A stretch of 64,000 nt of DNA from Drosophila pseudoobscura (lineage: Eukaryota > Arthropoda > Insecta > Diptera > Drosophilidae): the NCBI RefSeq assembly GCF_009870125.1, contig NC_046680.1:21905501-21969500 (forward strand), in the 5' to 3' direction. A program made the position numbers and the translations under genes. How positions within the stretch are numbered: the first letter of the stretch is position 1; each line of letters opens with the position of its first letter. Under the pieces are notes generated by a model, which saw nothing but the letters and a program-made list of their open reading frames with translations, made no database searches and had not been told where the DNA came from. Shown piece after piece: positions 45,684-56,421 of the stretch.

Positions 45684-47432
45684 TTATTCGTGACGTTCTC
45701 CTTGCATACACTTGAAGTACAAAACTTCGACAAGGAATACCAGCAGACTGCCCAAAATGCCTCCAATATACGCCAGCCAGATGAAGAAAAAGTCCTGCCA
45801 CACAAGATCTTGATAGGGCTGGGTGCTATTGTCAATAATGTAGTTAATCTTGTCTAGGAAAATGAGCTCATTGAAGGACTGCCTGAACCAGTACATATAT
45901 AGTCCACTTTCGCGGGAATGGCCTACAAAATTGGTAAATGTCTGGCCATAAATTGAGTTCTTTGGAAGGGGCAGGGCTAGGATGATAACCGGGGAAAACT
46001 GTATTTCCCGAGACCTGCGAAAGATGGCTCGCGGTAACCTGGCCTGTGAGAGCTGAAGAAGTGGCCATAGTGTAAGGGTTACCGGATATGCATAAGCCGG
46101 ATTCAAGGAGATGCGATTCACTTGGAAAACTTTCGTGGAGTTGCTGATTTCAAAGATATCCAATATTTTCTGAAAATTTTCTTCACCAACATTTTTCTTG
46201 ATGAAGTTAAAATCAGCCGGAATAACAAGAATTTTTAAATTCTGCAATCGCATGTCCTGGAAACTGAGAATCTGACTATCGACAGGTGGATGCACAAGCA
46301 GCGATTCAAGATTGACATTTAAAAGGTTGACAATGAGCATGGTGTTCAAAAACAGAAGTCCATAAATAAACATCAGCCTCGGGGAGAGTCCATGGGGCAG
46401 CACAAAGGGTTGGGCCAGGAATCCGCGTATGACATAGTCCCAAATTATGCCTAAACTGACGCTAGGACCCAAACCAGCTTCCACTCGCTGAGCATTACTG
46501 AGCACCAGAGACAGTAGTATAACTATGGGAATGTGCCTGTATAATTTAATCCTGTAGAAAAGACGAGCCCGCGGAGTGTTTGCTTCCATGGGCAGTATAA
46601 GAAACCAACTGGAGATCTCCATCACAATGTTATCTGAGTTAGGATATTCGTCGGGACTGGCAATGACTAGAGGAAAGTCCACAATTCCGTCTTGTGCCAG
46701 GTTATCCATAGTCATTTTACTAATGCTTTCTTCCTCAGGTACATACTTCCAGCAGATGTCGAGAGTGGCGTTTAATGTGCTGACAAATATCCGTATTAAG
46801 TGCGCAAGATAGCCCGTCATCTGACGACGTCCCCGGGCATCTCGATAGACGACCGTTCGAGGCATTACATTGTCAGGTAGAACCTTGATCTGGTATCCCT
46901 CCATGTTCCTGAGTTGGGGCTCAAAGTAGCGACGAATGTGGCCCACTCGGCGCTTCACCACCTGCAGATGAGGAAAGGCCCGATAGCTGTAGACAAATTT
47001 ATTATCAGAGTCCTTCAAAGCCAACACATTGAGCATCTTGTGGGAGCGGCAATCCTCGAACAAATCACTTAGGTTTGTGTTCGATTGTGTCACTAGAATG
47101 GTTGGAGTATAGCGAATGTCCTGTAGATTTCTATAAAGAGCCTTTATGGTGTCGCCTTCACTGCGGTTTTCGCAAACCACGGCCAGAAGCTCCGAGTTGA
47201 ATATCTTCGTCAGATAAAGGGAATGGCTCGCATTCATGTTTAAGATGGGGATGTTTCGGTCAAAGTCCTCTCGGGTCCAGCAGGTATCTGCATCCTTCAC
47301 ATTTCGCAGTAGGAGAATTGACCGAAATGGCAGCTCCATCTTTAGAGATTTCATGATGTTACTCAAGACCCCACTCTGCGCACCAACCAAACTGATTGCA
47401 ATTACGAGTTTAGAAAATAACCGTCGCCACAT
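45684..47432 (-). CDS. Divergent ionotropic receptor, tandem cluster member 2
   Basis: Single exon, 582 residues from the ATG at 47432 (MWRRLFSKLVIAISLVGA, a signal peptide). The frame stays open upstream to 47513, but the neighbouring member has a stop there, so the shorter start is preferred. Motifs are DTCWTREDFDRNIPILNMNA, YSYRAFPHLQVVKRRVG and PRTVVYRDARGRRQMTGY. The three membrane segments and final helix (FFIWLAYIGGILGSLLVFL) are as in IRs. The stop codon TAA is embedded in AATAAA at 45683-45688, so a very short 3' UTR is possible. The first about 222 residues are nearly identical to the next member. Confidence 0.88.
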   Translation of the reverse strand: MWRRLFSKLVIAISLVGAQSGVLSNIMKSLKMELPFRSILLLRNVKDADTCWTREDFDRNIPILNMNASHSLYLTKIFNSELLAVVCENRSEGDTIKALYRNLQDIRYTPTILVTQSNTNLSDLFEDCRSHKMLNVLALKDSDNKFVYSYRAFPHLQVVKRRVGHIRRYFEPQLRNMEGYQIKVLPDNVMPRTVVYRDARGRRQMTGYLAHLIRIFVSTLNATLDICWKYVPEEESISKMTMDNLAQDGIVDFPLVIASPDEYPNSDNIVMEISSWFLILPMEANTPRARLFYRIKLYRHIPIVILLSLVLSNAQRVEAGLGPSVSLGIIWDYVIRGFLAQPFVLPHGLSPRLMFIYGLLFLNTMLIVNLLNVNLESLLVHPPVDSQILSFQDMRLQNLKILVIPADFNFIKKNVGEENFQKILDIFEISNSTKVFQVNRISLNPAYAYPVTLTLWPLLQLSQARLPRAIFRRSREIQFSPVIILALPLPKNSIYGQTFTNFVGHSRESGLYMYWFRQSFNELIFLDKINYIIDNSTQPYQDLVWQDFFFIWLAYIGGILGSLLVFLVEVLYFKCMQGERHE

Positions 47433-47654
47433 TCTAAAGCTTACTCTTCGACGTTGTGCAATTGAATGAAATGAGAACTTGGAAATCCTTGGCTTCAACC
47501 ATTCGCAATTCAACAGCAGATTGTTATCAGCTTACGAGAGCCGGACGGTGTCACGTTTTTCAACACCTCTATGACAAATCAACATTGCCAATGGCCGGCA
47601 ATTAAAAACTTCAATCCATTCATATTTTGTGGAAGTTGCAAGCTATTGAGAGGG

Positions 47655-47760
47655 GCTTTCATCCAGTGGTCTCCTGTTGTGTCTCGAAAGATTTAAGCGG
47701 GTGGCAATGTTCTGTATGGTACGATGTGAATAGCGTGTGACAGCTCTAGACGATCAATTA
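47655..47760 (-). pseudogene. Ionotropic receptor relic
   Basis: Between the second and third intact receptors, the minus strand reads LELSHAIHIVPYRTLP, then a stop, then IFRDTTGD. This aligns with DLAGHPIGVIPYSVLPRTLIFRDAHGDRQ of the receptor at 43683 (compared in two parts). Only about 100 bp is recognisable, and similarity fades on both sides. It is the remains of another tandem receptor copy, most like the 43683 branch. Confidence 0.6.
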
Positions 47761-48002
47761 GTTTTACGATCAAAGTTACACGTATCGGTACTTGCTGAAG
47801 TCTATAAGTTGAACTCGTGTAAAGTACGCAAGAAACAGGAAGTCACGCTTGCATATGAAAGAAGCCCTCTGGATTCCGACTGGTACATGTGTATGCTAAG
47901 TGGTGAGATCTCGCCGATTCAAATCTAAAGATTATATGCATTTACTTTTATATAAATATTTATTCATTGTTTATTAATTTAAACTTATGAAATTTCGCAA
48001 AG

Positions 48003-49772
48003 TTAGTCCGTGTTTAAAAATATTCCGTTGCGCCCTCCGTGTTTCCATTTGAAGTACAAAACTTCGACAAGGAATACCAACAGACTGGCAAAAATGCCTC
48101 CAATATACGCCAGCCAGATGAAGAAAAAGTCCTCCCACACAATATCCTGATAAGGCTGGGTGCTGTTATCCATGTGGTAGCTCATCTTACCCAACACAAC
48201 GAGCTCATTGAATGTCCGCTTGAACCAAAATACGTATAGTCCACTATCGCGGGTGTGCAAAAGGAATTTAGTAAAGGTCTGGCGATAGAGTGAGTCCTTC
48301 GGAACGGGCAGAGCGAAGAACATACGGGGATTAAACACTATCTCTTGAGACCTCCGAAAAATGGGCCGTGGGAGCTTGGCCTGTCCTAGCTCTAGAATTG
48401 GCCATAGGGTGGTGGTTACAGGATATGCATAAGCCGGATTCAAGGAGATGCGATTCACTTGGAAAGCTTTCGAGGAGTTGGTAAGCTCGAAGATATCCCA
48501 TTTCTGCTCCAGATTTCTTTCCCTCAGAGCCTTCTTCATGACGGAAAATTCAGGTTTATAAATTAGAATTTTCAGTTGCTTCATTTGCATGTCCTGGAAA
48601 CTGAGAATTCGACGATCAACAGGTGGATGCACCAGCCACGTTTCTAAGCTGACATTGACAATGTTGCACATGAGCATGCTGTATAAAAGCAGAAGCCCAT
48701 AAATATACATCACCCGCAAGGAGGGACCATGGGGCAGCACAAAAGGTTGCGCCAAGCATCCACGTATGACATAGTCCCAAACTATACCAAAACTTACTCT
48801 GGGTCCCAAACCTGCTTCCACTCGCTGAGCATTACTGAGCACCAGAGCCAAAAGTATTACCATGGGCATCATCTTGTAGACTTTAATCCTGTAGAATAGA
48901 CGAGCCCGTTGAGTGTTTGCCTCCACGGGCAGCATAAGAAACCAACTGGAGATCTCCATCACCAAGTGGTCTGAGAATTCGCTATATTCGTTAGAAGTGG
49001 TAAGGACTAGAGGAAAGTCCACAGTTTCGTCTTGTAACATTTTATTCACAGTCGTCGGGTTGGGGGTCTCTTCCTCAGGCACATTTTCCCAACAGATGTG
49101 CATAGTGGCGTTTAATGTGCTGACAAAGTTCCTTATTAAGTGCGCAAGATAGCCCGTCATCTGACGACGTCCCCGGGCATCTCGATAGACGACCGTTCGA
49201 GGCATGACATTGTCAGGTAGAACCTTGATCTGGTATCCTTCCATGTTCCTGAGTTGGGGCTCAAAGTAGCGACGAATGTGGCCCACTCGGCGCTTTACCA
49301 CCTGCAGATGAGGAAAGGCCCGATAGCTGTAGACAAATTTATTATCAGAGTCCTTCAAAGCCAACACATTGAGCATCTTGTGGGAGCGGCAATCCTCGAA
49401 CAAATCACTTAGGTTTGTGTTCGATTGTGTCACTAGAATGGTTGGAGTATAGCGAATGTCCTGTAGATTTCTATAAAGAGCCTTTATGGTGTCGCCTTCA
49501 CTGCGGTTTTCGCAAACCACGGCCAGAAGCTCCGAGTTGAATATCTTCGTCAGATAAAGGGAATGGCTCGCATTCATGTTTAAGATGGGGATGTTTCGGT
49601 CAAAGTCCTCTCGGGTCCAGCAGGTATCTGCATCCTTCACATTTCGCAGTAGGAGAATTGACCGAAATGGCAGCTCCATCTTTAGAGATTTCATGATGTT
49701 ACTCAAGACCCCACTCTGCGCACCAACCAAATTGATTGCAATTACGAGTTTAAAAAATAACCGCCGCCACAT
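48003..49772 (-). CDS. Divergent ionotropic receptor, tandem cluster member 3
   Basis: Single exon, 589 residues, starting MWRRLFFKLVIAINLVGA. Its first about 222 residues differ from member 2 by only two residues. After TGYLAHLIR the two diverge, with strong but lower similarity to the end (for example AYPVTTTLWPILELGQAKLP against AYPVTLTLWPLLQLSQARLP). It has the IR layout with a final FFIWLAYIGGIFASLLVFL helix and a C-terminal tail KHGGRNGIFLNTD. A chemosensory role is inferred from the family. Confidence 0.88.
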   Translation of the reverse strand: MWRRLFFKLVIAINLVGAQSGVLSNIMKSLKMELPFRSILLLRNVKDADTCWTREDFDRNIPILNMNASHSLYLTKIFNSELLAVVCENRSEGDTIKALYRNLQDIRYTPTILVTQSNTNLSDLFEDCRSHKMLNVLALKDSDNKFVYSYRAFPHLQVVKRRVGHIRRYFEPQLRNMEGYQIKVLPDNVMPRTVVYRDARGRRQMTGYLAHLIRNFVSTLNATMHICWENVPEEETPNPTTVNKMLQDETVDFPLVLTTSNEYSEFSDHLVMEISSWFLMLPVEANTQRARLFYRIKVYKMMPMVILLALVLSNAQRVEAGLGPRVSFGIVWDYVIRGCLAQPFVLPHGPSLRVMYIYGLLLLYSMLMCNIVNVSLETWLVHPPVDRRILSFQDMQMKQLKILIYKPEFSVMKKALRERNLEQKWDIFELTNSSKAFQVNRISLNPAYAYPVTTTLWPILELGQAKLPRPIFRRSQEIVFNPRMFFALPVPKDSLYRQTFTKFLLHTRDSGLYVFWFKRTFNELVVLGKMSYHMDNSTQPYQDIVWEDFFFIWLAYIGGIFASLLVFLVEVLYFKWKHGGRNGIFLNTD

Positions 49773-51336
49773 TCTAAAGCTTACTCTTCGACGTTGTGCA
49801 ATTTAATGAAATGAGAACTTGGAAATCAACCATTTGCAATTCAACGGCAGATTGTTATCATCTATCGACAGCCGGAATGTGTCAGTTTTTTTTTACGCCC
49901 TAATGACAAATCAAATACTGCGTGGGCATGCAATTAAAATCTGAATGATTTAGGAGATTCATTTATTTTTTTTGTGCACGTGGTATGTGTGGTTTTTTAT
50001 CGCTATTAAATCCGCATTAAACGAAAGAATATTGTTAAAGCGGCAGAATGCTATTCAAATGTACCGTCTAATTGTCGATGGTAACGAAGAAAATCGATGG
50101 ATAACATTTAATTCGATTTTGCAGGATGTCGGCATATCCTAGGGAAAAGGATATTATGGGACTGAGAATATGTTTGTCATCCTAGGCTCCAATTAATGCA
50201 AAAACAATTCAGCCTCTGTTTTAGACCTATTTCAACGATATTTTGCAGCTTCAGAGACCAAGAATAGGTATTGGGATCGGGATATACATATATACAAGAC
50301 ACTGATCATAAGAATGAATATCTCTAAAGCGAATAAATTTGAGAAAAGGCCTTTATTAATTACGTTTTAAGAACAGGATATTAATATTAAATTAACGAAG
50401 TAGGGTATACAAAGGCATATGCACGCATCATGTCTTCAAATACCAGCAACATTGCGACTGATTTTTTGTTTAAACGTTGTTGTAGTCAACATGCAATAAA
50501 AGCAAGTATATAGCATAAACCAGTCAAATAGAAAATAGGTTCGTCAATCGTATAAAAATATGTGGGCATGGCTATATTTTTTATCTATCTAGTAATATTC
50601 AACGGAATATCAAAATTGAGGAATAAGTAAATTAGAACTTGAAGTCGTCAGTATATTTACGGTATATTTTTAAAATGAGACGCTACATTGGTATATTTCT
50701 GAGTGTCGGACGGTATAGATAAATCCGCGGCCACACTGACAAAAACAATTAAAGGTGTAATTTTATTTTCATAAAGGGTAAAATAAATCTGTGTTTACGT
50801 TGAAGCACAACTCTGCAAGTAAAGTAATGTGTTATGTGGACGTGACCAACATTGGCACACTCACTCAAGAATCGAACACGCAATTGTTGCTGTAGGTTGT
50901 GTAATGTTGAGAAAAAGCAACAAAAACAAACGTCGCGCGATATTCCGTCGATGACGTCGACGCTGCTATATGTGCGAGGAGTGCGTGTGTCTAAAGATCA
51001 ACTTGTTAGCACATTTTCTTTTTCTATCAAAAAAGTTTGAATATGTGTGGCAAAATGTGTAGAGATTTGATAAATTCTCACCTCAGCCTATAGACAGCTA
51101 AGCTAATTTAAGTTTTTTACTTTTAGTCGTAGGAAACGCAGTCAATTTTGCCGCAGGAAAAGATATCATCAGAAGCAACTTTAAGAACTAAATCAACACA
51201 GAAACTGACGACAAAAAATCCAAAGAAACGATCAACAGAGCTGTTGAAAATTCAAAATTAAAATTGAAAAATTATTTGGACTCGGATTGGCAGCAGAGCA
51301 CCGCCCCGCATCGCCTAACAGGCTAAAAGCATTAAC
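49773..51336. other. Spacer between the receptor cluster and Letm1
   Basis: Apart from repeat copy J (50490-50720) and the Letm1 promoter region, I see no gene. The AATAAATATTT-type AT sequence and a few short frames show no family features. Confidence 0.5.
50490..50720 (+). repeat. GGTATATTT-type repeat (copy J) upstream of Letm1
   Basis: A full copy on the plus strand: CATGCAATAAAAGCAAGTAT, TATGTGGGCATGGCTATATT, TAATATTCAACGGAATATCA, TATATTTACGGTATATTTTT, GAGACGCTACATTGGTATAT and TTCTGAGTGTCGGACGGTAT. It is followed at 50729-50738 by GGCCACACTG, close to Ohler motif 1. Letm1 begins about 600 bp downstream. Confidence 0.8.
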
Positions 51337-54300
51337 ATGAATGCCCTACTGCGCCTCGATGGAAGGACTCTGAAAACGAATTACCACCTTCAGAATTTCT
51401 ACACACGCTGTAAGTTCCGATAATCACGATATGGCTCAAAGCGCAAAAACTTTCCATTGATTTTATTACGCGAAAGGCCGACCCCGGTACTGTGTGCATG
51501 TGTGTTGGGTAGCATTGTGTGTGTCGCCTGTGTATGTGTTTGTTTTGACTGCAGTTTCGGGACCAGCTGATTCGTGGGCACTAAAATTTCCTTATCTAGT
51601 TATAAATTTCCCTCTTGCGCGCCATCGACAAACATTTGAAAAGTCTCGAAATTATTTGTTTCGCCTTCAATCGCGCCATCTTTTAAATCAAGCTTATCGT
51701 CAGGTTTAGCGAGATTTCGGCTATCAGCTGACTAATATTGAAAACTCTTTTACGAAGAACATTTAGTTTTCTAGGGATTTGGCGGACCTGAAATGGGTAT
51801 GAGGACAGGTTCAGGTTCAGGAACAGGTGCCAGAGACAGGTAGAAATACAGACAATGCGACGCCGCAAACAATGTGTACAGTCGCATCAGCATTTTCATG
51901 TTTCATAATACGCTTGGTTTTTGTGTGTTCACCTAGCACTGCCCCCCCCCCCCCTCTTTTTTCAAACTAACATTCACCTTGATCGATTGCCAAATGTAAG
52001 AAGTGAAATGAGAAAAGGAAAAGTGAATAGGAGAAAAGTGCACTTTTCGCACATTTCTCAATGTTTGCCACATTGTTTATTTATAGCGAAAGAGAGTTTC
52101 CCAGTTCTCTCTGGGGTTTCGTTTCGCTCGATTTGGTCTCCGAGAATCTGCTTTACATAAGCTCCAGGTGTTAATTTTAAGTGTCGCTTTTCGCTTCGCT
52201 GCTCGTGTTGCTCATATCAACTCGTTCTGTCTGGGCCCAATGCACAAGCCACTAGAGGAACCCTACTTATCAGCTGCAAACTTTTTCCTATTTTTGCTCG
52301 TCGTGATTAATAATCTGTTTTGTATTTTTCCTTTCCTTCTTTGTTTGCTATCTCGCTTGCACAATTTGCCGGCTGTTCGAGATTATTGAACTGTTTTGTT
52401 CCGTTATATATTTATTTTTCGCTTTGGGGGACTTTGGAAAAGGTGAAGAAACGTGATTCGTAATGTTGGGACGAACGTTTTTTTCGTTTCATTGCTCTGG
52501 GAGATTCCTTTGTGACAACTTTGCTTAAATCATCCATTATATTTTACTTACCATAATTTTCGACATTTGCAGATCTCAGAACGAGCTGTTGTGCCTGTTG
52601 CACCGCTGACCACACTAATGCGGCAACGGGAAGAGAATGCGAACACACTCAGAGGAGATCCACCCCGACCTCGGCCCCATCGGACACCGGCGGCCCACTG
52701 CGCAAATTGGTGCACTCGCGAAATGTTTTCCAGCATCAGTCAGTATTTAAGTACGGCTTTTACCATTCGGGCCATGGGTTTCGACATCTGCACTCCAGCC
52801 GATCCCTGCTCGAGTCGTCTACCTCGAAGATTGACGTAACTGTTAAGAAGCTGAAGAACCAGCAGAAGGAGAAGGTGGATGAGATTATGAAAGAGGTGGC
52901 CAATGGCCAGGCCTCGGCGAAGACTGCAGCAGCTGCAGCTACCGCCACGGCCGGGGCGGATATAAGCCAGAACGCGACGACCGCCGACGCAGCTGGATCG
53001 TCGTCGACCTCGTTGACCCAAGCAGCGGACAAGTCGGTGGCCAAACCAAAGAAGTCGCTGGGAGTGCGCATATGGGAGGAGCTAGTCCACTATTACCATG
53101 GCTTTCGCCTGCTCTTCATTGATGTGGCCATCTGCTCAAAGCTGCTTTGGCGCGTCCTCAACGGCAAGAGTCTCAGCAGACGTGAGAATAAGCAGCTGCA
53201 GAGAACAACATCGGATTTGTTCCGATTGATTCCATTCTCGGTGTTTATAGTAGTCCCGTTTATGGAGCTGCTGCTGCCATTTTTCATCAAGTTCTTTCCG
53301 GGAATGCTGCCGTCCACGTTCCAAACGACCAAGGATCAGCAGGACAAGCTGAGACAGTCTCTGGGCGTGCGCCTGGAGGTGGCAAAGTTCCTGCAGCAGA
53401 CCTTGGACCAAATGCCCGTACAGCACAAGGAGCACAGCAGCGAGGAGGCGAAGGCTTTTGAGGCGTTCTTCAACAAGATTCGTCATCCAAGCGAGAACGT
53501 GAGCAACGAAGATATTATCAAGTTTGCCAAGCGCTTCGACGATGAGATCACTTTGGACTCGCTCTCCCGGGAGCAGCTGGCGGCCCTCTGTCGTGTCCTC
53601 GAGATAAATACGCTCGGCACTAGTAATCTGCTGCGATTCCAGCTGCGCCTGAAGCTGCGCTACTTGGCCACCGACGATCGGGTGATAGTCCGCGAGGGCG
53701 TTGACACCCTAGATCTTATCGAGCTGCAGCAGGCCTGCAAGGCGCGCGGCATGAGGGCGTACGGCCTCACCGAGGAACGTCTTCGCTCCCAGCTGCAGGA
53801 GTGGGTCGATCTGTCGCTGAATGAAAAGGTTCCACCCACGCTGCTGCTGTTGTCCCGCGCCATGGTTATCTCCGACGAGGGCAATGCCACGGATAAGCTG
53901 AAGGAGACGATGAGGGTGCTGCCGGATGCGGTGGGTGCCCATACCCGTCATGCCATTGGCGAGAGCGAGGGCAAGGTGGACAACAAGACTAAGATTGAGA
54001 TCATTAAGGAGGAGGAGCGCAGGATTCAAGAAGAGCGCGAGGAGGAACATGAGGAGGTTATTGCCAAGCGCACAGCAATCAAGGATGAGCAACCCGCTCC
54101 ATATGTGTTTGCCGAGCAGTTGACCCACGCCACACATGTATTGGAGCACAAGGAAGCAGCCGTGCCCGTCGCTTCCGATTCGGACAAGAGCATCTCCTCG
54201 ACAGACGTCCAAATGCTCTCCGATGCACTGAACACACTGTCCTCCGACAAGCAGTTGGTGGTCGAGAAGGAGACCATCAAGGAGCTGAAGGAGGAGCTGC

Positions 54301-55742
54301 GAGACTACAAGGAGGATGTGGAGGAGTTGCGAGAGGTGCGCCAGGTGGTCAAGGAGCCGGTCCGAGAGAGCCGAGCTGCCAAGTTGCTCTACAACCGTGT
54401 CAACAAGATGATATCCCAGCTAGACGGTGTCCTGAATGATCTGGAGCATCGCCAGCAGCAGATCAAGCAGGCGAATGCCATTGACTGTTCGGAGGCCGAG
54501 CCCACCCCAGAACGGCAGCCTACTGTCCACATTGATGAGCTGGTCGCCACCATCAAACGCACAAGGGAAGCCTCCGACGAGGAGCGGTTCAAGGTAGTGG
54601 AAGAGCTGCTCGTCAAGCTGGATGCCGACCAAGATGGTGCGATTTCCGTGAATGAAATCACCAAAGTGGTCCAGAGCATCGACAGCCAAGCCACCAATAT
54701 CGATAAGAAGCAGCTGGAGGAGTTCACCGAGCTGCTCACCAAGCAGGCGACCAAGCGACGCAACGAGGAAATCGTTCACATTGACGATCTGATGCAGAAC
54801 ATCAAAAAGATAAAGGAGACCACTGACGATGCGCGCCTCAAGCATATTGAGCAAGTTCTGGATAAGTTTGATGCCGACAAGGATGGCGTCATTACCGTCA
54901 ACGAAATTCGCAAGGCAATTTGAATGGGACCCCTTGTGAAGATCTCGTTTTAACCTATTCTATATCTTCCATATCGACAGGTGATGGAGTCCATCGGTCG
55001 TGACAACATCAAGCTGAGTGAGAAGGCCATCGATGAACTCATTTGTCTGCTGGACAAGGAGCAAATCCTGCATGCGGAGGAGAAGATTGAAAGGGCCATT
55101 GCCAGGAGCTTGAAGGATGCGGAGAAGCTCAAGTCTGAGGTGGACAAAAAGGATAAGGAATTGGCCAATCTGGTAGACGGGCTTCACGACTCCGCCAAGG
55201 AGATCAAGGATATTGCAAGCGATTTGGGTGCCATGGACATAGCCAAAAAGTTAAAATCAGAAGTAAGCATCTCATCTCCATCCCAATCTCATTGTGAACT
55301 TCTAAAATTGTGATCATTCTCTCCTGACCCACAGGCCCCATTCCAAGACACGGCTCAGACGTTGAAGGACTGTGCCAAGGATTTAAGCGACGTGACGCCG
55401 AAGCCGCCAGTACCACCAGAGGATAACAAAACGAATCCCACACGAGGCGCACCTCAGAAAGACTCGAAAGATGCCGGTCCACCCAAGTCGTCCGGTGGAG
55501 GTAGCGGAGGCCTAGGAGGTGGCATTTCCGCGAGTGCCGGCAACGTCACCACAGAAGCCGTGATCCGAGAGGCATCAGAGCGTCAAGTGGAAAAGCTCTT
55601 GCCAAAGGACATTACCCTTCCGCCCACGATACCGACTACACCACCACCAACAACGCCACCTGTAACAAAAAAGGCCACGGCCGCGGCAAGCGCATCGCCT
55701 CATCCCCTATCCTCTGCAAATGCCTCAAAGAAGGTACTCTGA
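51337..55742 (+). CDS. Letm1: LETM1, mitochondrial inner-membrane K+/H+ (Ca2+/H+) exchange protein
   Basis: Four exons, 51337-51409, 52573-54914, 54981-55262 and 55335-55742, join to 1034 residues (melanogaster 1013 as I recall). The N terminus MNALLRLDGRTLKTNYHLQN is a targeting presequence. The LETM1 ribosome-binding-like domain starts LGVRIWEELVHYYHGFRLLF, and its membrane helix reads LIPFSVFIVVPFMELLLPFF. Coiled coils and two EF hands follow: DADQDGAISVNE and DADKDGVITVNE. The C-terminal tail is coiled then Pro/Ser-rich. Letm1 sits in the inner mitochondrial membrane, maintains K+ balance and volume, and is the Wolf-Hirschhorn gene homologue. Exon 2 to 3 appears to use a GC donor at 54915. 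Reading through it ends at TGA 54921-54923. Confidence 0.93.
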
Positions 55743-56415
55743 CCGACCATCGAGTCATCGAAAATAGGATCGGATAAGACAACTCTCAAGCCGAAGTAAT
55801 TAGAAAGTGCAGGAGGCACGAGACGGAGAAGGACAATTTGTTTGCTTATGTGTCCAGCATGTTCTTATTACAACTAGATTGATTGTTACTATAATATAAC
55901 CGCAAAACAAATCGAGAAACCGAGAGAACTCCTAAACCAATACGAAAATCAAAGAAACGCTAGATGCTAGACAGAAATAGACACGACTACTTAACGCGTG
56001 GCTGTAGTAAAACATCCACTCTCTGAGTAAGGCACAAATATATGAATACCTTCCTCCCCACACCTGAAATATCTTAACTATCCTAAACATCTTAGTTTTA
56101 TAAATTAACCGATAATATATGTATGTATGTTACGTATCTGCATTCATCACCTAAAAATGATGACGATGAATGAACGATGCGGCACTTCACTTGGCCGAAA
56201 ACCATATTAGCGAAGCGATTGTGATCATTAAGCGAAATGTTAATTTACTATTTAGTACATTTTATTTCTATCCATACGAATGAATCAAGCTGAAAGGCCT
56301 GAGCAAGAGGAAAGATATTGGAAATAAATTGAATTTTGAAACCACGTGATAATTCTAAACAATAATGTGTGTGCTTGAATGAATTTGTTTATGAGAATTT
56401 GTAAAAGTTTTTTGC

Positions 56416-56421
56416 AATAAA
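56416..56421 (+). terminator. Letm1: Polyadenylation signal of Letm1
   Basis: AATAAA about 670 nt after the stop. It is the clearest signal in the AT-rich sequence downstream. Confidence 0.55.

Noticed and set aside
47433-47513. 27-residue N-terminal extension of receptor member 2
   Set aside because: The neighbouring nearly identical member has an in-frame stop at the matching place, and the signal peptide begins at the later ATG.
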